Below the pieces are notes generated by a model that saw only the letters and a list, made by a program, of their open reading frames with translations, was not told the origin of the DNA and ran no database searches. 64,000 bases of DNA, taken from Cryptomeria japonica. Lineage: Eukaryota; Streptophyta; Pinopsida; Cupressales; Cupressaceae. A program made the translations under genes and the position numbers. Shown one piece after another: positions 37,931-51,190 of the stretch (its first letter is position 1; each line of letters begins with the position of its first letter). The stretch is from contig NC_081405.1 in assembly GCF_030272615.1 (NCBI RefSeq), positions 576,025,752-576,089,751 of the forward strand, written 5' to 3'.

Positions 37931-38143
37931 TAGTGCCCCTAGTGCATCATCGAGTGGTTGCATGACTCCTATTGATGAGGGATGGATTACTCAAAGATGC
38001 AAGACCAGGATTACAAAGCCTGATGTGGGGATGGATCTCAAAGCGAGCTGGCCATCATAGAGACTATAAAGACAAAAGGAAGAAGCAAGGGATATTGCCA
38101 ATGGTAGGAAGTAGACCTCGGAGACATCCATAAAAGTTAATAA

Positions 38144-38880
38144 ATGAAGGTCCTCTCCTGGAATATGAAGGGCCTTAACAGCCCCAAAAGCAATATGCTC
38201 TTAAAAAGTGTATTTTTAAAAATAAAATTATGGTCCTTCTTCTCCAAGAAGTTAAGATGTTTATGTCCTCATTTTCCCTTGTTGCTGGGAAAATTTGGCC
38301 TGGTGCAAAGCTTGTTATTAGTGATGCTACTAGAGCCTCCGGTGTCTTGGTCACCATGTGGGACCGCTCCCATTTTTCTAGTAGTCTTCTCTTCTCCTCG
38401 GTCAACCTTTTGGTCTCTGAACTCTCTTCCCCAATGGACTCCTATATTCATGTTAATTTTTATGCCCATAATGTCAGATCTAGTAGATTAAAGCTCTGGA
38501 ATGATAGAACTTCTCTAATACACAATAATGCCAATACCCACTGGTTGATTACGGGTGATTTCGACTCTCCTTTGATCCACTCTAAGAAGTTGGGAAGCCT
38601 TCCAGAGTACTCTGACAACATGACTAATCTAGCTAACTTGATTGGTAGGAATGGGTTAATGGATGTGGAACTACCGGGGTAAAAATTCACTTGGTCCAAT
38701 CTCAGGAAGGGAAAGTATCTTATTTAGGTTAGACTTGACAAATTTCTCATCTTGATCAACTGGGGAATTGGTCCAACCTTGAAGCTCACTGCCCTCCCTA
38801 GAACGGTCTCTGACCACAACCCCTTGCTCCTTTAGAATACCACAAATGCTGCAAGGAAGAATCATCTTTTTCGATATGAA
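38144..38880 (+). pseudogene. LINE-2 ORF2: AP-like endonuclease
   Basis: MKVLSWNMKGLNSPKS at 38144-38191 starts the domain. After a frameshift near 38220 come VLLLQEVKM (about 38233-38259; catalytic Glu), HWLITGDFDSPL near 38540-38575 (canonical GDFN has become GDFD), FTWSN near 38690, and VSDHNPLLL near 38806-38832 (the SDH block). It nicks target DNA to prime reverse transcription; inactive here because of the frameshift and stops. Confidence 0.85.
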
Positions 38881-40330
38881 ATTATGTGGAACTCTCATCC
38901 AAAGTTCAAGGATTTCATTAAAAGATGGTGGATCACCAACATACCTGGTACTCCTATGTTCATGATTGCCCATAAGCTCGACTTCATAAAAAAAATGTCT
39001 GGGGCTGTAACAAATACACCTTCGGAGAGCTCAAAAGTAAATTGACTACTATCCAAGAGCATATTAATCAAGGTGAATCCCTTGAAGCCACCCATATGGA
39101 GGAGGCTACCCTCTGAAGAAAATGGAAGGAAAATTCCAACAAAGAGGAACTCTATTGAAAATAAAAATCCAAGGTTCAATGGCTCAAAGAGGGTGATACA
39201 AATACTATTTTCTTCCACAGATCTACTTCTATCCATAGGTGTAGAAATTACATCTCTTCCCTCATGGACGACAACAATCAAGTGGTCAACAATGTTGATA
39301 GTTTGAGAAGACTGACTATTGACTATTTTGATACTTTATTTAGGGATGATGATTACGGGGGGGGCCCTACTAGGGAGGACCTTCTTAACTACCTCCCACA
39401 ACCCCTCTCAGAGGAAGACAAGAACCTTATTTTGGCCCCTATTTCTAAGGGAGAAGTCAAGTCTGCTATTTTTTCTATAGGCCCCTTCAAAGCCCCAGGT
39501 CGTGATGGTTTCCCTCGAGCTTTTTTTCAAGATTTCTGGGATGTGGTGGGCCCTAATGTTGTTCTGGGTACTAGAGATTTTTTCAGATCGGGAAGGCCTC
39601 TTAAAAAACTCAATCACACCTTCATTTCTCCTGTCCCCAAAAATCAAGAGGCATCTACTCTGATGGACTTCCACCCTCTCAGTCTCTACAACACTATTTA
39701 CAAAATCTTCAGCAAATTTCTTGTCAATAGGCTCAAACCTTTCTTGGATCCTTTGATTAGCCCCTCCCAAAAGGGTTTTGTTCCTGGTAGACAGATTCTT
39801 GATGCGGTCATCTCTACTCATGAGATTATCCACTCCATAGATAAGTGTCATTAGTCAGGGATGGTTCTCAAGCTTGACATCTCCAAGGCTTATGGCAGGG
39901 TCAACTGGAACTTCCTTTTGAAATTTCTCAAAGCTATGGGGTTTGGAGACAAACTCATCAAACTTATTGGGGAATGCATATCTACTGTCACCTACGCAGT
40001 GCTTCTGAATGGGAGCCCCCTGGAGAAGTTCAGGGTCTCCAGAGGGTTGCGGAAAGGGGATCCTCTATCCTCTTACCGCTTCATCATCCTTGCTGAAGTG
40101 TTGGCCTCTAACCTGAACTCTATTATTCATAGGAGCACTCTTCTGGGTATCAAACCTACCTCTACGGCACCCCCCAATTTTCTATAACAGTTCATTGATG
40201 ATACTATCTTTTTTGGTATCTCCTCTGTTTGGGAAGCTAAGGCTTGGAAATCCTTTCTCAACGCCTATGCTCTAGCATCTGGCCAACATATTAACTATGA
40301 AAAGAGTAGCATTTACTTCTTCCACACTAA
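38881..40330 (+). pseudogene. LINE-2 ORF2: linker and reverse transcriptase
   Basis: Frame from 39264 is open for 196 codons: SAIFSIGPFKAPGRDGFPRA near 39462-39520, then an FISPVPKNQ block and a KGFVPGRQILDAVI block near 39771-39810. After a TAG at 39852 the frame continues from 39861 with VLKLDISKAYGRVNW, an RGLRKGDPLSSYRFIILAE block near 40040-40100, and after another stop the catalytic QFIDDTIFFG near 40188-40217, both Asp present. The stop at 39852 and the one at about 40185 are in the same frame, so RT is interrupted mostly by nonsense codons. Confidence 0.88.
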
Positions 40331-41280
40331 TGCCCAACTCCAAGATAAAGTTTGCAAAATCCTTGGTTGTCCAGGGGCCTCCCTCCCTAGTAGCTACCTA
40401 GGCCTCCCCTTGACCGTTAAAGATGTCTCTAATTCCTTCTGGATCTCTATCCTTGAAAGAATATAGAAAAAGTTGGCTGTTTGGAAAGGTAGATTCCTAA
40501 GTAGTTCTAGGAAATTACAGCTGCTTTCCTCCTCCCTCCAGGGAATCCCTATGTACTTTCTCGCCCTATTCAAGATATTTGTGGCTATGGTTGCTAAGCT
40601 TGAAAACATTCAAAAAACTTTTCTCTGAATGGGAATGGAAGAAAAGAAGAGGCTAGCCTTGGTGGACTGGGACAAAGTTTGTCTTCCCGAGGCCATGGGA
40701 GGCTTGGGAACCCGCAAAATCTCAAGGTTCAATAAGGCCCTTATGACTAAAATTGTCTGGAAGCTTTTGAATAAGGATACAGATTGGAGTAGGATCATCA
40801 GGGCTAAGTACCTGGGTAATGTGGACTCTTCCTGTGTATTGAAAGAGGAGGGCATTCCTAAGGGTTCCAAAATTTGGAATAACATCTTGAGGTGCAGGGA
40901 CCGTTTATCTCTTGGTTTGAGGTGGATTATTGGAAATGGCAGGAATATTCTCTTCTAGGAAGATTATTGGTTAGGAGAGAGACCCCTTGCTTCTTCCCCC
41001 TCCCTAAGATGACTACAGGATGGCACTAAAGGATTCTTTGGTGAAAGGGTCAGTGATTACTTCAACAATTGCACTTGGAGGGCCTTGGAGGACTGTTGTA
41101 TTGATCATCCCTTCCTCCTCCCTACTGCTGGAGAGCTCCAAAATATTTTGTCTAGTATATTTATCCCCCTGTTTTCTAGGGAGGACATACTTATTTGGAA
41201 GTGGGACTCCTCTAGAGACTTCTCCGTCAGAACTGCCTACATGAGCTTACTCAGGGAACCCATTTACTCCTCTATCTAGA
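40331..41280 (+). pseudogene. LINE-2 ORF2: thumb/connection region
   Basis: Blocks typical of this part: YLGLPL near 40398, WKGRFLS near 40480-40500, and from 40629 MGMEEKKRLALVDWDKVCLP then GGLGTRKISRFNKALMTKIV (about 40701-40760), then a WSRIIRAKYLG block. Frame changes near 40960. Continues as WKWDSSRDFSVRTAY near 41200-41242. Confidence 0.82.
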
Positions 41281-41490
41281 ATGAGGTTTGGAATCTCCAA
41301 CTACCCCCCAAGGTTAATTTCTTCTAGTGATCTTCTCCCCTAAAATATATCTTGACCCAAGACAACCTAGTCAATCTGGGATTCTGTTTCCCTAATAGAT
41401 GCATCCTCTGCAAAAATGATGAAGAAAGTCTCGCCCATCTCTTCCTCCACTATGCCTTCACTTGGGAGATATGGGGATGGTCTACAGTAA
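41281..41490 (+). pseudogene. LINE-2 ORF2: zf-RVT region
   Basis: LQLPPKVNFF near 41297-41325, followed by CILCKNDEESLAHLFLHYAF near 41402-41461, in which the last zinc ligand is Tyr instead of Cys. WEIWGW follows. Confidence 0.75.
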
Positions 41491-41859
41491 GCTTAATATC
41501 TATTGGGTGATGAATGATTGTTTGTTAAATCTATCTCAGGAGTTTTGGGGCCCCTCTTCTAATCCCCTTATCTAATAACTATGGAAGAAGATCCCCCCAC
41601 GTGAGCTGTTGTATCTGGAAGGAACAAAATGATGGGATATTTAGAGACAAAGAGGCCTCCATGGAAATTGTGTTTGCTCGATTCCTTAGTCTATTTCTTG
41701 AGAATATATCTATTTCTGAAACCCAGATACCATCCAAGCCCCCCTCTACCTAGGACTGGGAAATTGCTAGATGCTGGAATCTTCCCTCCTCGTTCTCTCT
41801 TGTTGACTTCTCTAAAAGACTTTTAAGACAAAGCATGGTCTAGTTACCCTCGGCTACAA

Positions 41860-42335
41860 ATTTTAAACTCAATTTTGATGGGACTGCAAGGGGGGCCTAG
41901 CTGCTAGTGGAAGGGTGATCAGATCCCATCTGGGGGCCCTTGTTGCTGCTTATGCGGGTAACCTGAATGGGCATTACTCTAATCAGGCTGAAGTGATGGC
42001 CTTAGCCAAGGGAATCTGCATTGACCTCTCCATGGGAATTAGGATTATGGATATTGAGGGGGACTCCATGCTTATCATTGATGTTGTCAAAGGGTGGAAT
42101 AAAATTAATTAGACAATTGAGGGAACCATCAGGGACACCTTGAGGCTCATCTACAAGCTTGAATCATTCAAATTTATGCATATCTATAGGGAAGGCAACC
42201 ATGTGGTGGATGCCATGGTAGCAATTGGCTTAAACCACTCAGGACTGAGATGTTGGACAAGTCACAACTTCCTCCCAGACCATGTTAACTTCCTCCTCCA
42301 GGGAAAGAAATCCAAAATCTCCACTAATGATTGAG
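41860..42335 (+). pseudogene. LINE-2 ORF2: RNase H
   Basis: NFDGTARG near 41869-41892 (first catalytic Asp), NQAEVMALAKGI near 41981-42016 (catalytic Glu block), DIEGDSMLIIDVV near 42051-42090 (second Asp), and HIYREGNHVVDAM near 42178-42217. One frameshift after FDGT and a stop near 42110 break it. Confidence 0.8.
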
Positions 42336-42699
42336 TAGCCACCAAGTGCTTCCCTTACCCTCATCTCTTCCCTCAGGGTTGTGTGGAGGTGGTGGTTTCA
42401 TAATTCAAACAATGGGAATATCCCTCTAATCCCTTCTGATGTGGTGTTGACTCGTTCGGCTAGGCTGGCGATGACGCACGCATTGCTCTATTGGTATTTT
42501 TCTTGGGCTTGTAGAGTCATGATGAGGTACAACTGGATTGGAAACATGTTGGTTGCTGCTGGTATTTGCTGGCCTTTAATGCCTCATAACCAAGAAATCA
42601 TTTCTAGAAGTGACTTCTTTTTTTCCATGCGCCCAACTTCATTTCTCATTTATTGATATCGGGCTCACACACTTCCCATTTTCTCTTCTTGGCTTGCTT

Positions 42700-44460
42700 C
42701 TCGAAGAGTCTCTGCAACCTTTTTTATGTCATGACTAAAGAAGCTTTGTTTGTGGAAGATATGGGGGGGTGACAGAGTTAGATATGAACTAGATAATCTA
42801 GATGATTTTAAAAATGACCCCTGGTCTCGAACTTCTGTGTTGAAGGTGGGGTTGTTGATTTTCTAGATTTCCTGAAGGGCCATGATGAGCAACTCTCGGT
42901 TGCTTTCACCTCCTCTTGGTCTGGGAGGTGGGTCTCGGTTGGCAACATTGCATTTCATGTCCCTGAGGAGACTATTGCCAAGCTACAAAGATGACCCTTG
43001 ATGGCCGCTACTGGAAGCGTATCTGTCATGTTACAAATAGTGAAGGTTTGAAACCGTTCTTTCGTAACCGCAAAGAACCTGTCAAGTTGCAAGGTGGGTT
43101 TTTTTGAGAGGAGCTCAAGCATCGGTGGAACATGATCCGCCTCATGATCATGAAGTACTTCACTCTCGAAGGCAGGTATAAGGTATTCTACTACTACCAT
43201 TTGCCACTCCTCAATCACTTCCATAACAATAATTTTCTTTGTCTGTCATTTTATTTACTGCACTCTATAGAGATCTCTGTTAAAGACACTATGGACCCCA
43301 AGCATGGGGATAGGCCTCCCTACCTCCTCCACCAGTGCCTTATTTACAGGTTGTATAAATTCCATGATACTCTCTGCCCCCCCTGCCCCCGGCAATCTTT
43401 CTCTCTCTCAGCCCCCCATGCCGACTCCCTAGTAGCTCGCGGCCTTGTGTATGGCTTTCCCTAGATTCTTTCAATATCCCCATGAGGGATTTTCTATGGC
43501 CACCATGTATTTGCCTGCTTATGCCTCGTCTATCTCCTTATTGGTAGTCTCCCCTAATTTAACTCTTCCTGCCTCTCCCAGTGCTTCTCATTCCCTATCC
43601 AAGGGCCAAAAAAAAACCCCCGCTAAACGCAAACACATTATCTTTGATGATAATTCTTCCTCTGAGGACACTAAGAACGAGAATCCTTCCCCAGATTGTG
43701 ACGTGAAAAGGAGATCCTCCAAAATTGCTTCCAAAAGATGCAAAAAGAAGACCTCAGTGATCAAGCATCTCAACTCTACGGAGGACCCCATTTGGGACAA
43801 GAAGGAGGAAGGCCCTAATACCACTATGGGGACCCCTAATGGGGATGTTGTCGATATGAATGTAACTAGGGACCCCATGGTGCTGACCACTATCGGTGCC
43901 ACTGATATGAGTATCCCTGAAATGAAAATTGAGGACCTCATTGATATAAGGATATGACCCCTATGAACACAGACACTAAGGGTCATATGGCATGGAAATC
44001 TCTGATAGAAAAGCATTGGAATCTGGTAATTTGGATTTGGATTCTAAAATGACTAAATAGGTGATGCATTCTATCCTTCTGATGGGTCTAGTTAATGATA
44101 GTGATAACTCCCTTGTTAGTGGCATGCCCAAAGAGATTGAAGAAACTACGGATGACTTGGTTGTTGAGAACCCTAAGGATGTTCCTACTCTTCAACAAAT
44201 GGAAAAGCCGAGCATGAATCTGCTGGACATCACACAAAGAATTGAATCCTTGGCCCTGTTCTTGATCTGTAGACTATCAAGGAGCATGTCAACCAAATCA
44301 AGAATAAGATGGAGGCTTGGGAAGCCCAAATGGTGGGCCTTAACAAATTCCATGTGTAAGTTTTACATAGTTCCATGCTCACCCTCTCTCTACTGAGGGA
44401 ACGCTATGCAGACACTCAGGAGGACAAGCAGGAGGCTAAGGACGTCTAAAAGTTCCTATC
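42700..44460 (+). pseudogene. LINE-2 extra downstream ORF (ORF3-like), function unknown
   Basis: Broken coding sequence after RNase H. The frame 43132-43464 reads MIRLMIMKYFTLEGRYKVFY then YHLPLLNHF and a hydrophobic FLCLSFYLLHSIEISV, resembling the LINE-1 block near 4120-4250. The frame 43445-43957 (170 codons) goes on with a Ser/Pro stretch, a KKTPAKRKHIIFDD block (43609-43650), Asp/Glu patches and RRSSKIASKRCKKKT (about 43710-43755), again like the basic patch of LINE-1. Domain identity unknown; presumably an additional protein of this LINE subfamily or a captured host gene. Confidence 0.55.
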
Positions 44461-44684
44461 AAACAAATGGAATAGTGCTATGGATGCCATTGGGGTGCAC
44501 AAGGCACCCCTATATTTTTTTTTTTGTTTTATAATATTGTTTCTGATTTCTAGAGACTTCATTCCTTTTTGCTGATGGTTGTTGTTAATTCTTGTTATAG
44601 TGTTGTTTCTACGCTATGACATTTAATAGATTTTCTATGTAAAGGGTCAGTGCCCTTGTTCTCACTGCTTTATTAATTAAAAAT
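44461..44684 (+). other. LINE-2 3' untranslated tail
   Basis: A T-rich stretch near 44515 and an ending GGGTCAGTGCCCTTGTTCTC ... TTTATTAATTAAAA, parallel in layout to the LINE-1 end at about 5665-5695. Confidence 0.6.
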
Positions 44685-46744
<2,060 letters not shown>

Positions 46745-48420
46745 AACAAATTTTCATAGAATATATTTGAAATTTGAAATTTACATTTATTTCATTTGTC
46801 ACTATTATTAATTTTAAATTTTATTTATGATCTTGATATTAATATGAATTTTTTTTAGGAAAATAAAAATGACCAAACAATTAAACTTTAGATTGTGGTA
46901 GCATACTTATTATAATTTTAAATTATTTATTTTCTAGATGCAATTTTTAATTTTATTAGAAACGTAAATTACCAAATTTAAATAGGTTTATTAGTTTGTA
47001 CATTAGGGTTATTTGTACGTTTAGTTTTTCTTTTAAACTTGTGCGAGAGCTATTAGAATTTTTTTAGTTCTGTTCTTCTTAATAGCAAATGATATTAAAA
47101 TTTGAGTAGTCTTATTTTACTATTCTATTTAAGCATTACAAGTGTTAATAGTGAAATATTCCTATGAAAACTTTATATTCGCATTCAAAAGTGATACACC
47201 ACTGTGTTATTGTATTAATCAAAATTTATTATTAACGATTGTTGTGCAAATGTTTAAGAATAATTTAATTTTAAATTTTTATTTTAAAGAAAATATATTT
47301 ATATTTATTAATCAAAATAAATAAATAAATATTTTTTCTTTTTATCAAATATGAATTAATCATTTTTCTAAAATAAAGTAGTTAGTCTTAGAAATAAATA
47401 ACTTTTAAGAAACTGTAAAGTATGTACAATGAGATCTTATGGTGAAGATCATATCTCACAAAAGAAATATGCATGTTCAAAGATTAAAAGGCCACTATTG
47501 TATAACTATGTTTCAATTATATGAAAGAAATTTAAACAAATAAAAAATGATTAACCACTATAGTAAGATTTTAGCCTTTGTATAGTTATTTTATTCTATT
47601 GAATATTTATGCTCTCATAGGAAATGAGTAAAAGAAGATAGTCAAGACCTCCAATAGTAGAACAAATCTACTTTAGTAATGTCGATATCATTGGGACTGA
47701 GAACGTTGATTTTGACAAATTAAAAATTTAGATGACTTGTTTATGCAATTACATGAAAACAATTTATCTTCTATGAATAAACAAATTAATGTCCTTGCTT
47801 GACCTAATTTTTGTCAGCGTTGTAAGGAACATTTTCAACAATAGAAGGTGAAAATTTGGTAGCTAATATTTTTCACTAACTAATAATTCAAGGTTTAATA
47901 TTATATGAACTGTTATTTATTTAAATTCTTATTTTTAATTGTTTAGCTCAGAGTGTTTATTTTATTATACTATTTAATTCAAATATTGTCACAATATTTG
48001 AAGAAATTTGAATTCATCTATGAGGAATATTTGATAATTATTACTTTCTTTAGGGTCATATCACCAATTTTTAGTTTCCACTTTTTATTTGATATAAAAT
48101 CTAGTGATCCTAATTGTATTCCATGCTCAAGTAAAATATACCTACAATATGTGACAGTCATGGAGGTTTGAAAATTCTTTTGGATTGTTCATTTGAATCA
48201 AAATCAATGCTCGAAAACTAATTTTGGGCCTCTTGAGCATTATAAAAATTTGGTATATTGTATCTCAAATAATACAATGAGGAATGATAGACTATATTTT
48301 AAATTAATTTTAAAAATTAAATATTAAAAAAACCTATCCTTTAAACATATAAATGATTTTTGTCTTTCAACCTCCACATTTCTATCAATAAACTACTTTT
48401 TATAATGCAAATATTGGTGG
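46745..48420 (+). repeat. Paralogue of the RING-gene flanks, without the gene
   Basis: 46745-47000 matches 7340-7620; 47846-47930 matches 9353-9430; 47945-48420 matches 11200-11640, all in the same order and orientation. The RING gene and the dispersed repeat found in the first copy are missing. 47000-47845 was inspected for RING remnants; none recognised. Confidence 0.65.
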
Positions 48421-49689
48421 AACCCACATAGTTGTAGATTCCAAAACCCACACAAACATGGCCAATATAGGTTACACACTTGTTGTCGTGCTAAAATATT
48501 TAGCTGCAAGAACTTATAACAAGTAGTAAAGACAATAACAAAACAACAATAATAGAGATATATGCCATAGAGACCAAATTTGTGTTGTAGAAGTTTTCAA
48601 TTCTTAAGAAAAACACTAATTAAACACTCAAATGCTCACCAACACACATGGCAACTTCTTTGATAACTAGCCCAATCCAAATAATCTCAAATAGAAAACA
48701 TATATTTCAAGAGAGAATTTAGATTTGGAAGAGAAATATTTAACTTTTTTGTCAAAAGATTATCTTTACTATCATTGGTATAGCCTACACATTTGTTTCA
48801 AAATGCAAGGTAAAATGTTGAGATTCATTGTTCTCCTTTCTACCTCCTAACCTCATGTCTTCTTCTAATATCTCTCTTATTCAATTCTCTATATGTTGGG
48901 TTGTCTCTTTTTTGTCTTTTCAGTATAGTCTTATCTTCTTCTCTCTAAATACTAATCTCTCTTATCTTGCCTTGTATTTTTTCCTCTATCTTCACTAAAA
49001 CAAAAAATCCAAAAACAATCTCGAAAATTCCAAAAAATCATTGCCTAAACTACTGCAACCTCTCAAAAATCTCTCATAAATGCTTTCCATTTGATTTTCC
49101 AATCTTAAAACTCTCGCTCAGACTTTTTCTTTTTGTATTTGTCCTCACTATAGTTTACTTATGATCATGTACAGATGCATTGGCAACTTGCAAAAAGAGA
49201 AAATAAATTAGATGTTAACACTCCTATGGTATGGTGGCAGGTGAAGGAGAAACAAATAGAAGACTTGGCTTATGATGCCCTTGCATCAAACTATGTAGGT
49301 ATAAATTTTTATGAGCCCTTTCTCATAGAGCATAATCGTTTGATGTCACAAGTCAACATGAGTTTATGTAAGGACAATATTTTATTGAAGTTATTACATT
49401 GTCATTGCAAGATGATCATGTAGTTACTTTAAATCAACAATTTTTCTGCTACTAGTTAACTAATAGGACTCCAAATCCTCTAGGCTTAACCATGTAGCAT
49501 CCTCTACCGGTCTACTTTTTCTATTTCACCAAATATTCACTATTTCCTTTCCCCTATTCTTCTTAACCACTCTTAAATCTAAAATGCTCTCAAGCTCCTC
49601 ATGTTCTCACTCTAATAATTATTCCACTCATTTATTTGGTGACATGTCCTCCTCTTTTTCTCAATGTTGTGTTGTATCTACTTCATAGT
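48421..49689. other. Unassigned AT-rich sequence
   Basis: Contains one 82-codon frame (49175-49423, starting MHWQLAKRENKLDV) with no recognised motif and no support beyond its length. Otherwise T/C-rich non-coding sequence; nothing else recognised. Confidence 0.4.
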
Positions 49690-51190
49690 AAGTATATAAA
49701 TTAGAAACATAAAAAATTAGTGAGATATTTGGAGGCCTATAGGTAGCTCCAACTCATAAGAATTAGGTGAAAACTTCTTGATGATCTTACATGGTTTAAT
49801 CTTCTTCCACTTGATCTTGTAGTAGGTATAATTGGGAAATCCTTCCTTTAGTAGATGTGGCAACACCATTTCTTGCACTTCAAAAAAAATTCTCTCCTTT
49901 TAAACTCTACCTTCTCTTTATATTAATGGCTGCTCCAATCTAATTTTTCTCTTACTTGTTGGTGCAAATATTGCATGTGTTTAGAAAATTCTAGTTCTTC
50001 AACACTTCTCTTATATCCTTAAGTATTTGTTAGATCTCTCAATTTTTAGATACCCCTAGAGTTGTACCCATAAGAAATTTGGAATAGGGTATTATCTATA
50101 CTCTTATTCACTGAATTATTGTATTCAAATTTAGTTTGTGGAAATATAAATTCCAATTTCTTAGGCTTGTCACCAACTAAACACCTTAAGAAATTCCTAA
50201 GCTCCTATTAACAACTTCAAGTTTCCCATCTATTTGGGGATGATATATTGAGCTAAACTTCAAATCAATACCTAATTTCTTTAAAGTGTCCTAAAAAAAT
50301 GACCCACAAACTTAGCGTCATGGTCTAAAACTATACTTTTTGGTAAGCCATGCAATCTCACAACCTATGTAAAAAAAAAAAATTCAATGTATGTAGCATC
50401 ATTAGTCTTGTTTCAAGCTATAAAGTGAGTCAATATTTAGAATCTATCAACAACCACAAATATTGAATTCTTAACCTGCTATCTTCTTGGTAATCTTAGG
50501 ATAAAGTCCATGCTTGCATCATCTGATGGTCTCTCATGTATGGTAGTGGCTGATATAGTCATGTGTTCTGACTCCTTCCTTTGGTGTATTTGAAAACTTG
50601 ATATCTTTACACAAATTTTCTTATTTCTACCTTCATCTTTGGCCAATAATATCTTTCATTAAGTTGTGCCATGGTTTAATCAGCTCCAAAATGTCTAGCT
50701 AAACCTCCACAATACTTTTCTCTTATCATATTATGACTCATTGACTCTTGTGGTATACAAAAATTTTCTCCTTTGAATAATAGTCCATCTTGTATATAAA
50801 AGAATCCATTGAAGGTGTCCTATCCATGCTAGTAGGATCCATACAAGATATCCATGCATCTTTAAAGTCTAAATTATTTTTGTATAAACCTTTCATAACA
50901 TCAAATCTAACTACTTTAGTCCTCATTTCAGTTAAGAGTACTACTCTTCTACTCAATACATCTTCTACCTTGTTGGAACTTGCACTACAATGCTTGAGAA
51001 TAAAAGTATACCCTTGTAGGAACTCAACCCACTTCATATGTCATTGATTAATCTTGGTTTGACTACTAATATATTGCAAAGCATGATGATCTATGTAAAG
51101 AATAAACTCCTTAACAATTAAATAATGATGCCACTTCTTTAACGCTTACACAATGGCATAAAAAATTTGGTCATAAATGGAATACTTATT
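49690..51190 (-). pseudogene. Ty3 pol remnant: RNase H and integrase
   Basis: On the minus strand, RNase H reads ALKKWHHYLIVKEFILYIDH (about 51150-51090), then HMKWVEFLQGYTF and NKVEDVLSRR (51040-50935). The integrase core has VVRLHGLPKSIVLDHDAKF near 50365-50308 and HPQIDGKLEVVN near 50240-50205. The C-terminal segment has KIKWKKIKPCKIIKKFSPNS near 49825-49765. Many stops and frameshifts. RT and LTRs were not found, so it is a truncated fragment of a Ty3 family different from the two others here. Confidence 0.82.

Larger units (their letters stand above)
36616..44684 (+). mobile_element. LINE-2: L1-type retrotransposon with extra 3' ORF
   Basis: About 8.1 kb. Likely target duplication: ATAATTTTTTTA (36604-36615) and ATAATTTTTTA (44685-44695), low-complexity and therefore only supportive. 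Order: ORF1 (DUF4283-like), endonuclease, linker, RT, zf-RVT, RNase H, extra ORF, 3' end with TTTATTAATTAAAA. It interrupts dispersed-repeat copy B, whose last part resumes after 44684. Many stops and frameshifts. Confidence 0.82.

Noticed and set aside
47640-47845. Possible RING-gene remnant in the paralogous flank
   Set aside because: Translation in all frames showed no RING ligands or similarity to the intact gene.
49175-49423. 82-codon frame as a gene
   Set aside because: No motif, no promoter, and flanked by decayed retrotransposon sequence; length is within chance.
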